Source: Ruegeria arenilitoris
GTDB taxonomy: Bacteria; Pseudomonadota; Alphaproteobacteria; Rhodobacterales; Rhodobacteraceae
Direction: 5' to 3'
Assembly: GCF_013035315.1 (NCBI RefSeq)
Contig: NZ_WQHP01000006.1
Coordinates: 124,001-188,000 of the forward strand
Length of the DNA stretch: 64,000 nt
The notes under the pieces are model-generated. The model ran no database searches and had not been told where the DNA came from. It was given only the letters and a program-made list of their open reading frames with translations. The number at the start of each line of letters is the position of its first letter. Within the stretch, counting starts at the first letter, position 1. A program made the position numbers and the translations under genes. Below are positions 18,702-27,123 of this stretch, in pieces.

Positions 18702-19547
18702 ATGAAATACGAGAACTTTCAAACCTTTGACGTGGCCGTTGAAAACGGTATCGCTACAGTGACATTCAACTTTGGCTCCGTGAATGTTCAAGGCCAGGAA
18801 ATGCTGGCCGATCTCAACAGTCTGGCTATGCGCCTAGAGAGGGATCGCGACACCAAGGTCGTTATCTTTCAATCCGCCAATCCGGAAATCTGGGTCTGCC
18901 ACTACGACACTGAACTGTTAAAGGATATGTCGACTGAGGCCGTGTCCCGCGAGGACGCTCAGCTTTTGGATCTGCAGTCAGTCTGCGAGCGGATCAGCAA
19001 GGTACCGCAAGCTACTATCGCAAAGCTGGAAGGTTTTGCACGCGGCGGCGGGCATGAATTGGCTTTGGCGCTCGACATGCGCTTTGCCGCGCGGGGCAAG
19101 TACAAGTTCATGCAGATGGAAGTTGGAATGGGCATTTTGCCCTGTGGCGGCGGTGCCTCGCGCATGGCGCGTCAAACCGGGCTTGGCAAAGCGCTTGAGA
19201 TCATCTTGAGCGCGCAAGACTATGACGCAGATGATGCCGAGCGTTTGGGCACCATTAACAAGGCGTTGGAGCCGGATGAAATTGGTCCCTACGTGACCGC
19301 ACTGGCTGAACGGATCGCAAAATTCCCGGCAGAGTCGATCAATGCCTGCAAACAGATGGTCTATGAATCAATCAACAAGCCGATTGATGAGGCGCTGAAG
19401 GCCGAAGCCTATTGGCTTTATCAGGCCACCAGCAAAACTCCGGCCGTCAAACGGTTCGCCATCGCGGATGAACAAGGTTTGGAGCACGACATCGAAAACC
19501 AGCGCAAATGGGGCGATCTAGTGATGCAGGTTCAGGACATCAACTGA
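18702..19547 (+). CDS. Enoyl-CoA hydratase/isomerase (crotonase) family protein
   Basis: 281 residues of the crotonase fold. The oxyanion-hole segments are WVCHYDTELLKD near residue 65 and EGFARGGGHELALALDMRFAA near residue 110, followed by EVGMGILPCGGGASRMARQTG. The usual catalytic Glu positions differ somewhat from enoyl-CoA hydratase (MEVGMGILP carries one Glu), so hydrolase or isomerase activity is possible. It suggests that pathway intermediates are CoA esters, consistent with the CoA-transferase downstream. AAGAAAGGA precedes the start. The 92-base gap from the SDR is the largest inside the first half of the cluster. Confidence 0.82.
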   Translation: MKYENFQTFDVAVENGIATVTFNFGSVNVQGQEMLADLNSLAMRLERDRDTKVVIFQSANPEIWVCHYDTELLKDMSTEAVSREDAQLLDLQSVCERISKVPQATIAKLEGFARGGGHELALALDMRFAARGKYKFMQMEVGMGILPCGGGASRMARQTGLGKALEIILSAQDYDADDAERLGTINKALEPDEIGPYVTALAERIAKFPAESINACKQMVYESINKPIDEALKAEAYWLYQATSKTPAVKRFAIADEQGLEHDIENQRKWGDLVMQVQDIN

Positions 19548-19629
19548 CCCAACCCCAACAAAAGGATCTCGTCAGGTGTGCGTTATTGCGACGTACCCCT
19601 CGCGCGGCGTTACAAAAGGAGTACCCCAA

Positions 19630-20616
19630 ATGAAAGCAATGGTTCTAAACTCATACGGACCCGAAGCACCGTTCGAGCTCGCCGAAATACCTGATCCGGT
19701 CGCGACACCCGGGCATGTGGTGGTCAAAGTGGCCGCTGTCAGCGTCAACACCGTCGACACGATGATCCGAAGCATGGGTGCGGACCTGCCTCTGTCGCCC
19801 CAATTGCCCGCCGTGCTGGGCATGGATTTTGCAGGCACGGTTGTCGCAATTGGTGACGGCGTGACTGACTTTGCCATAAGCGATGAGGTGTACGGCTGCG
19901 CTGGAGGTTTGATGGACCTGCCCGGCTCTCTCGCGGAATACATCAACGCGGATGCCCGTTTGATTGCGCGCAAACCCAAGTCACTGACCATGCGAGAGGC
20001 TGCTGCGCTGCCGCTTGTCGGCATCACCGCCTACGAAGGGCTGACCCGTGCCGGAGTTGGCGAAGGGCAGACTGTGCTGGTTCAGGGCGGCGCTGGCGGC
20101 GTTGGCCATGTCGCCGTGCAACTTGCACGCCACCTTGGTGCAATAGTGTCCGCGACGGGTCGCGGCGCAGATCAAATGACCTTGATCGAAGGTTTGGGCG
20201 CACGCCCATTGGATTTCACCACGCAAAAGGTCGAGGAATATGTGGCTGAGCACACCGGTGGCGTGGGTTTTGACATCGTGTTTGACAGCGTCGGCGGGCC
20301 CAATATGACGAATTCGTTCGAAGCGGCGAAGCTCAATGGCCATGTCGCTTCGACCGTTGCGATGGTCGAGATCGATTTGACGCCCGCGCATTTCAAAGGC
20401 CTGTCTCTGCATGTTGTCTTTATGCTTATCCCAATGATGCACAATGTCGGGCGGCAAACTCACGGAGATATCCTGAACAGATTGGCGGGCATCGCAGATG
20501 CGGGCGGGCTTAAGCCAATTGTGGACGAACAAAGGTTCGGGTGGTCCGATGTGGGCGCGGCCTATGCGCACCTGACGAACGGTTCGGCAGTCGGGAAAGT
20601 CGTCATAGAGCTGTAA
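19630..20616 (+). CDS. Medium-chain (MDR) quinone oxidoreductase-like protein
   Basis: 328 residues of the zinc-independent QOR/MDR family. The N-terminal GroES-like domain includes KVAAVSVNTVDTMIR and LGMDFAGTVVAIG. The nucleotide-binding motif is VQGGAGGVGHVAVQLARHLGA near residue 150. No catalytic zinc Cys/His set is visible. I start at ATG 19630, just after AAAAGGAG, not at GTG 19576. It probably reduces an enone or quinone intermediate with NADPH. Substrate unknown. Confidence 0.83.
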   Translation: MKAMVLNSYGPEAPFELAEIPDPVATPGHVVVKVAAVSVNTVDTMIRSMGADLPLSPQLPAVLGMDFAGTVVAIGDGVTDFAISDEVYGCAGGLMDLPGSLAEYINADARLIARKPKSLTMREAAALPLVGITAYEGLTRAGVGEGQTVLVQGGAGGVGHVAVQLARHLGAIVSATGRGADQMTLIEGLGARPLDFTTQKVEEYVAEHTGGVGFDIVFDSVGGPNMTNSFEAAKLNGHVASTVAMVEIDLTPAHFKGLSLHVVFMLIPMMHNVGRQTHGDILNRLAGIADAGGLKPIVDEQRFGWSDVGAAYAHLTNGSAVGKVVIEL

Positions 20617-20627
20617 TCTCGCGGACA

Positions 20628-20657
20628 TTGGTGCGCGCAATAGACCGTGCGCACCAA
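20628..20657. other. Inverted repeat after the MDR gene
   Basis: TTGGTGCGC (20628-20636) and GCGCACCAA (20649-20657) are perfect 9-base arms around 12 bases, beginning 11 bases after the MDR stop. No T-run follows. It may be a terminator-like or mRNA-stabilising hairpin, or an operator. Confidence 0.4.
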
Positions 20658-20754
20658 CCCTAGGTTCCACCGAATGTGGACCCCGCTGGCTGTCGGTCTT
20701 GCATGACGTACGGCCAGCAGCGATCAGGCAGTCAGGTCCAAACAAGCATAGTGT

Positions 20755-20793
20755 CAAAACTGCGCCATTTTTGTCGGGATTGGCGCAGTTTTG
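20755..20793. promoter_or_regulatory. Perfect 13-base inverted repeat before the CoA-transferase gene
   Basis: CAAAACTGCGCCA (20755-20767) and TGGCGCAGTTTTG (20781-20793) are exact reverse complements separated by 13 bases, about 66 bases before the gene start. It could be an operator for a dimeric regulator acting on a separate promoter, or a transcribed hairpin. It excludes the upstream in-frame GTG at 20791 as a plausible start. Confidence 0.5.
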
Positions 20794-20859
20794 GTGACGC
20801 CTGCGCCCCTAGTCTCGGTCTCAATTGGAAGAAATGCTTCCGCGATTAAAGAGATCGAC

Positions 20860-23334
20860 ATGAATACGCGCCCATTGGAGCACATCCGGGTTCTCGACTT
20901 TGGACAATATTTGGCGGGCCCGCTCGTTGGCATGATGCTGGCCGATATGGGGGCAGAGGTGATCCGCATCGATCCGCCTGGTGGACCACGGCTGAAAGAA
21001 CCGGCAACCGACATGCTATCGCGTGGGAAAACTGCGGTGACGCTGGACCTCAAAACGCGTGAAGGCCTTGCCACCGCTAAGAATCTGATCGCCCGATCAG
21101 ACGTGGTGATCGAGAATTTTCGCCCCGGAGTTATGGAACGGCTGGGGCTTGGACCGCAGAACCTGCGTGCGATCAACCCGCGTATCGTTTCGCTTTCGCT
21201 TCCGGGTTTTGCATCCACAGACCCGGCGCTGGCCGACCTTCCCGCTTGGGAAGCGATCATTGCCGCGCGCACGGGTCAATTCACCGACATGGGATTGAAC
21301 CGCCGCCTGATGGGGCTAAACCCGTCGTTCACACCTTTGACATTGGCTTCGGCTTACGGATCGGCGTTTGGGGCCATGGCGGTTCAATTCGCGTTGCTTG
21401 CCCGCGACGACAATGGCGGTGGGCATATCGAGGTACCGCTGGCCTCGGCGTTGCTAGAGGGGCTTGTCTACAATTGCGAGCAGATCGAGGACTATCCTGA
21501 TCGTTACAAATCCCCGCGAGAGGTAGAACTGGATAGGCGCTCGGCCGAAGGGTTGCCGATGGACCTGAGCTTTGCCGAATTGGAAGAGTTCCTCGACCCG
21601 TTCTACCGCACCTATACCTGTGCCGACGGGCGTGGGTTCTACGTCGTCGCTGGCAGTGTGAAGACCCACCCGCGCCGTGTGCTCGAGACGTTGGGACTAA
21701 GTCAACTGGCCGACGAGCTGCCCGATTTCGATGCCTATATGGACAAAGCTGAATGGCCGGACGAGTGGTCGCTGCGGAACTATCCCGTGGGCGACAAGGA
21801 CCGCGAGCGCGTATCCTCGGCAATGAAGGCGGCGTTTCTAACGCGCCCTTCGGACGAGTGGGAGGCACTGTTTGGCGCGGCCAAAGCACCGGCCACCGCG
21901 CAGCGATTCAGTCAGGAATGGTTGACCGATCCACATGCCTTGGCCTCGGGGCTGGTCGTTGAGGTGGATGATCCGCGCCACGGAAAGATGCGGCAGATGG
22001 GCAATGTTGCATGGCTTACAGGCGACGCGCGGGCATTGGACAAGCGACCGGGCCGAGGGCCGGACAGTGCGCCGATTGGCGACATTCTGGCGGAACCAAA
22101 ACGATCCGGCGTCGTCGGCACAGGTAACAAAGGCTGGCTTGACGGGCTGAAGGTTCTGGATCTGACCAACGTGATCGCAGGGCCAACCATTGGCTCGACC
22201 CTTGCCCGGTTCGGAGCCAAGGTGACGTCCGTCCAGCCCGTTGATCCCTCGGTTGATCCTTGGAACACCGTGGTGTTCGGCCTGCACGCCCACCGAGGGA
22301 AGGACAGCATTCTGTTGAACCTGCGCAGTGAGGATGGGCAGGACGCATTGCACCGTCTGATTGCCGACAGCGATGTCATCACCATGAATGGAACAGACGA
22401 GCAGCGGGATGCGCTGGGACTGGACGAGGAGCGATTGGCCGCGATCAACCCCCGTCTGATACTGGTTCAACTGGACGCCTTTGGCGGCCCGGTGCGTGGC
22501 CCGAAGTCAGACCACTTGGGCTATGACGATCTTGCGCAAGCGGCGACCGGGGTCATGCTCCGATTTGGGGGCGGCATGCAAACGCCTGAAGAACACGCTC
22601 ATTTCGGAACCATTGACGTTCTGACCGGGTACTGCGCCTGTGTCGCGCTGGGGGCTGCGCTGCTGCGGCTGGAACGAACCGGTAAAGGCGGTATCGCCCG
22701 CGCGGCTTTGGCCGCTGCCGGAAACCTGATCCAGGCACAGCTGATGTACGATTTTGACGGGCGCGCGCCCTTTGACGAACCCTCGGGCAGAGAGGCGCTG
22801 GGTTGGGGTCCATTCTATCACTGTTACCGGGCTGCAGACGGCTGGATGTTCTTTGCTGCGCCGACAGAAAAGCAGGGCGCCTTGCGCGCGGTTGCCGAGC
22901 TTAAGGATTTAGCTGATCTGCCCGAAGAAAGTTTGACCGGACCGCTGGAAGAACGCTTTGCCACCCGCCTTGCCGCCTATTGGGTTGATGCCTTTGCCGG
23001 TTCTTCGTCCACAGTCATACCGCTGGGATCTTTGCACGACACACGCGACGCGGCATTGCAACTTGAAAGCTCAGACGAGGTCGATTTGAACCGAGGCACG
23101 TTCAGCGCCATCCGCCATGATCTGCATCCGATGGGCCGTTGGTGCGATCTGGTTGCGCCCAATGCGGTGCGTCCATCCAAGGCAAAGATCACCGTCCCAC
23201 GCCCGATGCCAAAATATGGTGCAGATACCCGTCGGATTCTTCTGGAATTGGGCTTCTCCGAGGAACGTATTGCGACCATGATCGAAACCGGTGCGGCCAG
23301 CCAAAGCTGGTCGGAAAAGTACCTGCCGGAATAG
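20860..23334 (+). CDS. Tandem-domain CaiB/BaiF (family III) CoA-transferase
   Basis: 824 residues, about twice the usual ~400. Each half begins with the family III opening: IRVLDFGQYLAGPLVGMMLADMGAEVIRID near residue 10, and LKVLDLTNVIAGPTIGSTLARFGAKV near residue 430. Family III enzymes move CoA between acids through an aspartyl-CoA intermediate. The second half keeps the expected Asp (about residue 586, GTIDVLTG). In the first half the aligned stretch (TPLTLASAYGS) lacks it. I start at ATG 20860 rather than the upstream GTG. The gene may have its own promoter because a 243-base gap with inverted repeats precedes it. The hydrolase gene follows after six bases. Confidence 0.87.
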   Translation: MNTRPLEHIRVLDFGQYLAGPLVGMMLADMGAEVIRIDPPGGPRLKEPATDMLSRGKTAVTLDLKTREGLATAKNLIARSDVVIENFRPGVMERLGLGPQNLRAINPRIVSLSLPGFASTDPALADLPAWEAIIAARTGQFTDMGLNRRLMGLNPSFTPLTLASAYGSAFGAMAVQFALLARDDNGGGHIEVPLASALLEGLVYNCEQIEDYPDRYKSPREVELDRRSAEGLPMDLSFAELEEFLDPFYRTYTCADGRGFYVVAGSVKTHPRRVLETLGLSQLADELPDFDAYMDKAEWPDEWSLRNYPVGDKDRERVSSAMKAAFLTRPSDEWEALFGAAKAPATAQRFSQEWLTDPHALASGLVVEVDDPRHGKMRQMGNVAWLTGDARALDKRPGRGPDSAPIGDILAEPKRSGVVGTGNKGWLDGLKVLDLTNVIAGPTIGSTLARFGAKVTSVQPVDPSVDPWNTVVFGLHAHRGKDSILLNLRSEDGQDALHRLIADSDVITMNGTDEQRDALGLDEERLAAINPRLILVQLDAFGGPVRGPKSDHLGYDDLAQAATGVMLRFGGGMQTPEEHAHFGTIDVLTGYCACVALGAALLRLERTGKGGIARAALAAAGNLIQAQLMYDFDGRAPFDEPSGREALGWGPFYHCYRAADGWMFFAAPTEKQGALRAVAELKDLADLPEESLTGPLEERFATRLAAYWVDAFAGSSSTVIPLGSLHDTRDAALQLESSDEVDLNRGTFSAIRHDLHPMGRWCDLVAPNAVRPSKAKITVPRPMPKYGADTRRILLELGFSEERIATMIETGAASQSWSEKYLPE

Positions 23335-23340
23335 GTGAAA

Positions 23341-24975
23341 ATGACGTCTTCAGAAGGACCATCGCCCGCCACGACGCCCCGCACCCGCGCCAAGGCGCGG
23401 CATATCCTCGACAACTACTACATCGGGCCAGCTCGGGACGACGCTGTGCTGGAGATTTGGGGCTACACGCCCCGCATGTCCTATGCGCCGGGTGAAACCG
23501 TGGCGCTGCATGTTTCGACCACTGCCGAAAAATGGGACTTTGAAGTTGGGCGGGACGGGTTGGTCTATGAACCGCTATTGCGGCAGCAAGGTTTGACCGG
23601 GTGCCATCAGGAAACGCCTGATGATTGCTCGGTCAAAGGGTGCGATTGGCAGGTCAGCCATCAGTTCACCATCCCAACTGACTGGCGTCCCGGCGGATAC
23701 TTGATCACGTTATCCGCTGAACGGGATGGCGACCGTGTTGAAGAGCATCACCTGATCCTCGTCCGTAGCGACATCAATACCCCATCGCCGCGTATGGTAA
23801 TGATTTGCGCGACGGGTACCTGGCTCGCCTACAACTGCTGGGGCGGCTCGAACCATTACGAGGGGATCACCGGACCGGAGGGGAACGCGTTCTCGCCAGT
23901 GGTCTCGACCCAACGCCCTTGGAGCCGCGGCTTTTGCAAACTTCCAACCGGTGCACCGCGTGCCGTGCCCGAGGTGCCTCATACCCCCGGCAACATGGTG
24001 CGTTACCCGTATATGGAGTGGGCCTATGCCTACGGCTATTCCAAGAAGTACGCGTCCGCAGGCTGGGCCAGCTACGAACGGCATTTCGCCCGCTGGCTCG
24101 AGGCGGAGGGGTTCGAATATGATATGGCCACGCAGCATGATCTTGAGGCCCAGCCGGATCTTCTGGATCGCTACAAATGCGCGGTCTTCGTCGGGCATGA
24201 CGAATACTGGTCTGCCAACATGCGCCGATCGGTGGACCGTTTCACCGAGAACGGCGGCAAAGTGGCGCGGTTTGCGGGGAACTTCCTATGGCAAACGCGT
24301 ATCGAGAATGAGGGGCGCACTCAGGTCTGCTACAAATACAAGGCCGATCAGGACCCGTTAAAAGGAACGGATCAAGAGCATCTGGTCACCGCCGCATGGG
24401 AAGTCCCCCCGGTCAATTGGCCCGGAGCCCGAACCTTTGGGGCGAATGGCCTCAAGGGCGTATACGCAGGGCTTGGACGCTGCGTGGGGCAGGGCAGCGG
24501 CGGTTTCACCGTGTACCGTCCGGATCACTGGGCACTGGCGGGAACCCAACTGGGATATGGCGATCAACTGGGGGCCGGCGCGCGCATATTCGGCTACGAG
24601 GTCGACGGGGTAGATTACCAGATGGAGGATGGCCTTCCCTTTGCCACGGGAAAAGACGGTGCTGATCCGAACATGGTGATCCTGGCGATGGGGCTGGCGA
24701 CTAACATCGAACCTGACCACGGAATTTGGGGTGAGACCCTATACATCGGCGACGAGGACGCGCGGTTCAAAGCGAAGGCGCAATTCGGAGCCGATACGCC
24801 AGAGAATCTGGATCGCAGCAAGCGCGGAAACGGCGTCATCCTGCATTGGGAACGCGGCAAGGGAGAGGTTTTCACGGCCGGGACATGCGAATGGGTCATG
24901 GGCCTGATTTGCAAGGATCAACAGGTAGAGCGGATCACCCGCAACGTACTGAACAGGTTTTGTACAGCGGATTGA
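23341..24975 (+). CDS. N,N-dimethylformamidase large-subunit-like protein
   Basis: About 544 residues resembling the C-terminal catalytic part of the beta subunit of N,N-dimethylformamidase, a mononuclear-iron amidohydrolase. Visible are WLAYNCWGGSNHYEG near residue 160, WAYAYGYSKKYAS near 225 and GHDEYWS near 286, whose His286 and Glu288 occupy the place of the iron-site His-x-Glu reported for dimethylformamidase. The known enzyme's beta subunit is longer (about 760 residues) and needs a small alpha subunit; neither the missing N-terminal part nor a small-subunit gene is seen here. The substrate is therefore probably not dimethylformamide. A GTG at 23335 is an alternative start. Confidence 0.75.
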   Translation: MTSSEGPSPATTPRTRAKARHILDNYYIGPARDDAVLEIWGYTPRMSYAPGETVALHVSTTAEKWDFEVGRDGLVYEPLLRQQGLTGCHQETPDDCSVKGCDWQVSHQFTIPTDWRPGGYLITLSAERDGDRVEEHHLILVRSDINTPSPRMVMICATGTWLAYNCWGGSNHYEGITGPEGNAFSPVVSTQRPWSRGFCKLPTGAPRAVPEVPHTPGNMVRYPYMEWAYAYGYSKKYASAGWASYERHFARWLEAEGFEYDMATQHDLEAQPDLLDRYKCAVFVGHDEYWSANMRRSVDRFTENGGKVARFAGNFLWQTRIENEGRTQVCYKYKADQDPLKGTDQEHLVTAAWEVPPVNWPGARTFGANGLKGVYAGLGRCVGQGSGGFTVYRPDHWALAGTQLGYGDQLGAGARIFGYEVDGVDYQMEDGLPFATGKDGADPNMVILAMGLATNIEPDHGIWGETLYIGDEDARFKAKAQFGADTPENLDRSKRGNGVILHWERGKGEVFTAGTCEWVMGLICKDQQVERITRNVLNRFCTAD

Positions 24976-24988
24976 TCGATTGACCAGG

Positions 24989-25016
24989 GGCGTGGCGGTC
25001 TAAGTTCCCCCACGCC
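24989..25016. terminator. Possible hairpin between convergent genes
   Basis: GGCGTGG (24989-24995) and CCACGCC (25010-25016) flank 14 bases between the ends of the hydrolase gene and the minus-strand membrane protein. No T-run follows on either strand, so a terminator role is tentative. Confidence 0.3.
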
Positions 25017-25058
25017 GCAACCTGCCAGCTTCGATGTGTTGCCGCTGTGCATTTTGGA

Positions 25059-26069
25059 TCAGTGGGCAAGATCGCGTTTTCTCTCAGGCCAGAACTCGTC
25101 TACGATGACATAGGCGATGATCACGAAGAAAGCGGCACTTGCGACCTGCAATACGCGCGTGATGCTTTTGACGTCCGCTTCGTCCGAAAAAGGCGCAATC
25201 GACCCACCATAAACAATCAGAACCGTTGTCAGCGCGGATCCGGCTGCTGCGGCCAGCGGGATCTTGGATTTTCCAAGTGCTCCGAGTGCAAAGCAGACGA
25301 ACAAACTCAGCAATATAGGTGTCAGGATAACCGGCGCGATTACGTTGACCTCGTAGCAGACAATCGACACCGCTGCCCCCAAAAGGTTTGCCGTTAACAT
25401 GGCTTTGGCGACCGCTCTACCCATTGACGGCATGGCTGCCAGTTGTTGGCTCAGAAGGGCGACAAAGAACAGAACCAACAAGGCCGACGCGCCGGACACA
25501 AAAAACGCTATGGCAAATGGAACCGTCACAAGGGACATTCTGACGATCCGCCGAAATGGGTCAAAGTCCGGTGCTGCATCGGCTTTCTTTTCGGCGGCGG
25601 TCTGAGGTTCAGCTGGTATCAACACAAACATCAGCGTCGATACAAAACCTGCAAAGAGCAGGTTCAACGGTATCCAGAACACGAGCACCAGAGCCAGATC
25701 CTGCGATTGCAAAACAAGGTTGGGGATCATCAAAGCCCCCATCAGGGCTATGACGCCGGGCAGAACTCCGGCCCCGGAAACGGACCATGTGAAGGAAAGG
25801 ATGATCCCGATCGCCACTAAGATCAGAAAGACCACCGGGTAGGGCGCAAAGACTGACGACACCAGGAAAGCGATGAACATCAATCCTATCGAGAATACAA
25901 ACAGCTTTGCGAATGCCGCCAACGGCAGTGCGGTGGGGGCTTGCAGGAACAGCGCGGTAAAGACTGCCCCTACAACCGCCAGTGGCCACCCCAGAAACAA
26001 GCCCAAGGCGAACACGCCGGTGACACCCAGCGCGAGCCGAGCAACGGATTTTTGGTCCTCAGTAGGCAT
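25059..26069 (-). CDS. DUF2955/FUSC-like integral membrane protein, probable efflux subunit
   Basis: 336 residues with about ten hydrophobic segments arranged as two similar halves separated by a charged linker (EKKADAAPDFDPFRR near residue 165). This resembles the membrane domain of aromatic-acid exporters of the FUSC/AaeB superfamily and the DUF2955 family. The start ATG 26069 lies inside the 3' end of the HlyD-type gene (11-base overlap), so the two are made together as an inner-membrane pump and its adaptor. The substrate is unknown; given the neighbouring aromatic clusters an organic acid is possible. Confidence 0.75.
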   Translation of the reverse strand: MPTEDQKSVARLALGVTGVFALGLFLGWPLAVVGAVFTALFLQAPTALPLAAFAKLFVFSIGLMFIAFLVSSVFAPYPVVFLILVAIGIILSFTWSVSGAGVLPGVIALMGALMIPNLVLQSQDLALVLVFWIPLNLLFAGFVSTLMFVLIPAEPQTAAEKKADAAPDFDPFRRIVRMSLVTVPFAIAFFVSGASALLVLFFVALLSQQLAAMPSMGRAVAKAMLTANLLGAAVSIVCYEVNVIAPVILTPILLSLFVCFALGALGKSKIPLAAAAGSALTTVLIVYGGSIAPFSDEADVKSITRVLQVASAAFFVIIAYVIVDEFWPERKRDLAH

Positions 26070-27123
26070 AGGACAGGATTGAGACCAAACGGATATAGGT
26101 CCGACCGACGACATTCAGCAGGGAATTGTCGCTCAGGTACATGATAACATCGGCCTGCCCGTTGAGTTGAAAACGCAGATCGTCTTCGGCATTTCCGGCC
26201 TCATATCCCGGCAGGACGATCCGAACCGGGAACCGCTCGGGTTCGCGTAAGAAACCCTTGGTGCTAGGCGGGCTCGCTAATTGACCGGGTTCATCGCCAC
26301 CGCTCAGGGACACGGCCGCGCTGAAGCTCTCGATCACGCCCGGAACGATCTGACCCGGATGCATGTCCAGCACGACGTCAACGGGGGACCCCACCCCAGC
26401 CCGGCCGAGGTTGTTTTCGGTAAAATACGCCTCAATCCAAACATCTGTCGCATCCAGAAATGTCAAAAGGTCCTGGCCGGATCGCGCATACGTTCCGGGT
26501 GCAATGAGCAGATTGGAAATGACACCTGTCGCCGGAGCACGTAGTTCCGTCCATTCAAGGTTTAGCTCGGCATCCGCCAAGGCAGCCAGTGCACGCTGGA
26601 TTTTTGGGTTTTCAACCCCGTCGTCGCCCAACCGTTGCTTTGCTTTTTCCAGATCCGCTTTGGCGTTCTCATAATTCGCCTCAGACTCTGCCAGTTGTCC
26701 TCGGGCATCATCAGCCTTCGAGACGGCGATCAGTCCTTTCTTTTCCAGCGTGAAAACACGTTCGGTCTGAATGCGCATCGTATCCAGATCGCTCTGAGCC
26801 CTCGCAAGTTTAGCTTGAGCGGCCCTCACCTCAGCCGAGGACGCGCCCACCTCCTGCGTGGCTGCTTCAAGATCAGCTTCCGCCTTGTCGCGTTCAATTT
26901 CGTAAGGCCGCGAGTCGATCCGAACCAGAACATCACCGGCCGAGACGACCTGACCGTTTTCGACAAGAACCTCGGTCACTGTTCCGGTGACTTGCGGAAC
27001 GATCTGGGTCGCAATGGCTTTCACGCGGGCGTTCCCGGTAAACGGCGTTTTTCGGTCAGCAACAAGGTACCAGATCAGGAAGACAAGTATGACGGCCAGA
27101 GTGGTCCAAATGGTCTTTCTCAT
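26059..27123 (-). CDS. HlyD/EmrA-family membrane fusion protein
   Basis: 354 residues. An N-terminal membrane anchor (IWTTLAVILVFLIWYLVA) is followed by a biotinyl-lipoyl-like domain (VTGTVTEVLVENGQVVSAGDVLVRID), a long alpha-helical hairpin (about residues 75-185, rich in Glu, Lys and Ala), the second half of the lipoyl domain (LRAPATGVISNLLIAPGTYARSG) and a beta-barrel domain. It would bridge the inner-membrane DUF2955 partner to the periplasm or an outer-membrane channel. The gene overlaps the AI-2E family gene upstream by four bases and the pump gene downstream by eleven. Confidence 0.87.
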   Translation of the reverse strand: MRKTIWTTLAVILVFLIWYLVADRKTPFTGNARVKAIATQIVPQVTGTVTEVLVENGQVVSAGDVLVRIDSRPYEIERDKAEADLEAATQEVGASSAEVRAAQAKLARAQSDLDTMRIQTERVFTLEKKGLIAVSKADDARGQLAESEANYENAKADLEKAKQRLGDDGVENPKIQRALAALADAELNLEWTELRAPATGVISNLLIAPGTYARSGQDLLTFLDATDVWIEAYFTENNLGRAGVGSPVDVVLDMHPGQIVPGVIESFSAAVSLSGGDEPGQLASPPSTKGFLREPERFPVRIVLPGYEAGNAEDDLRFQLNGQADVIMYLSDNSLLNVVGRTYIRLVSILSYAY

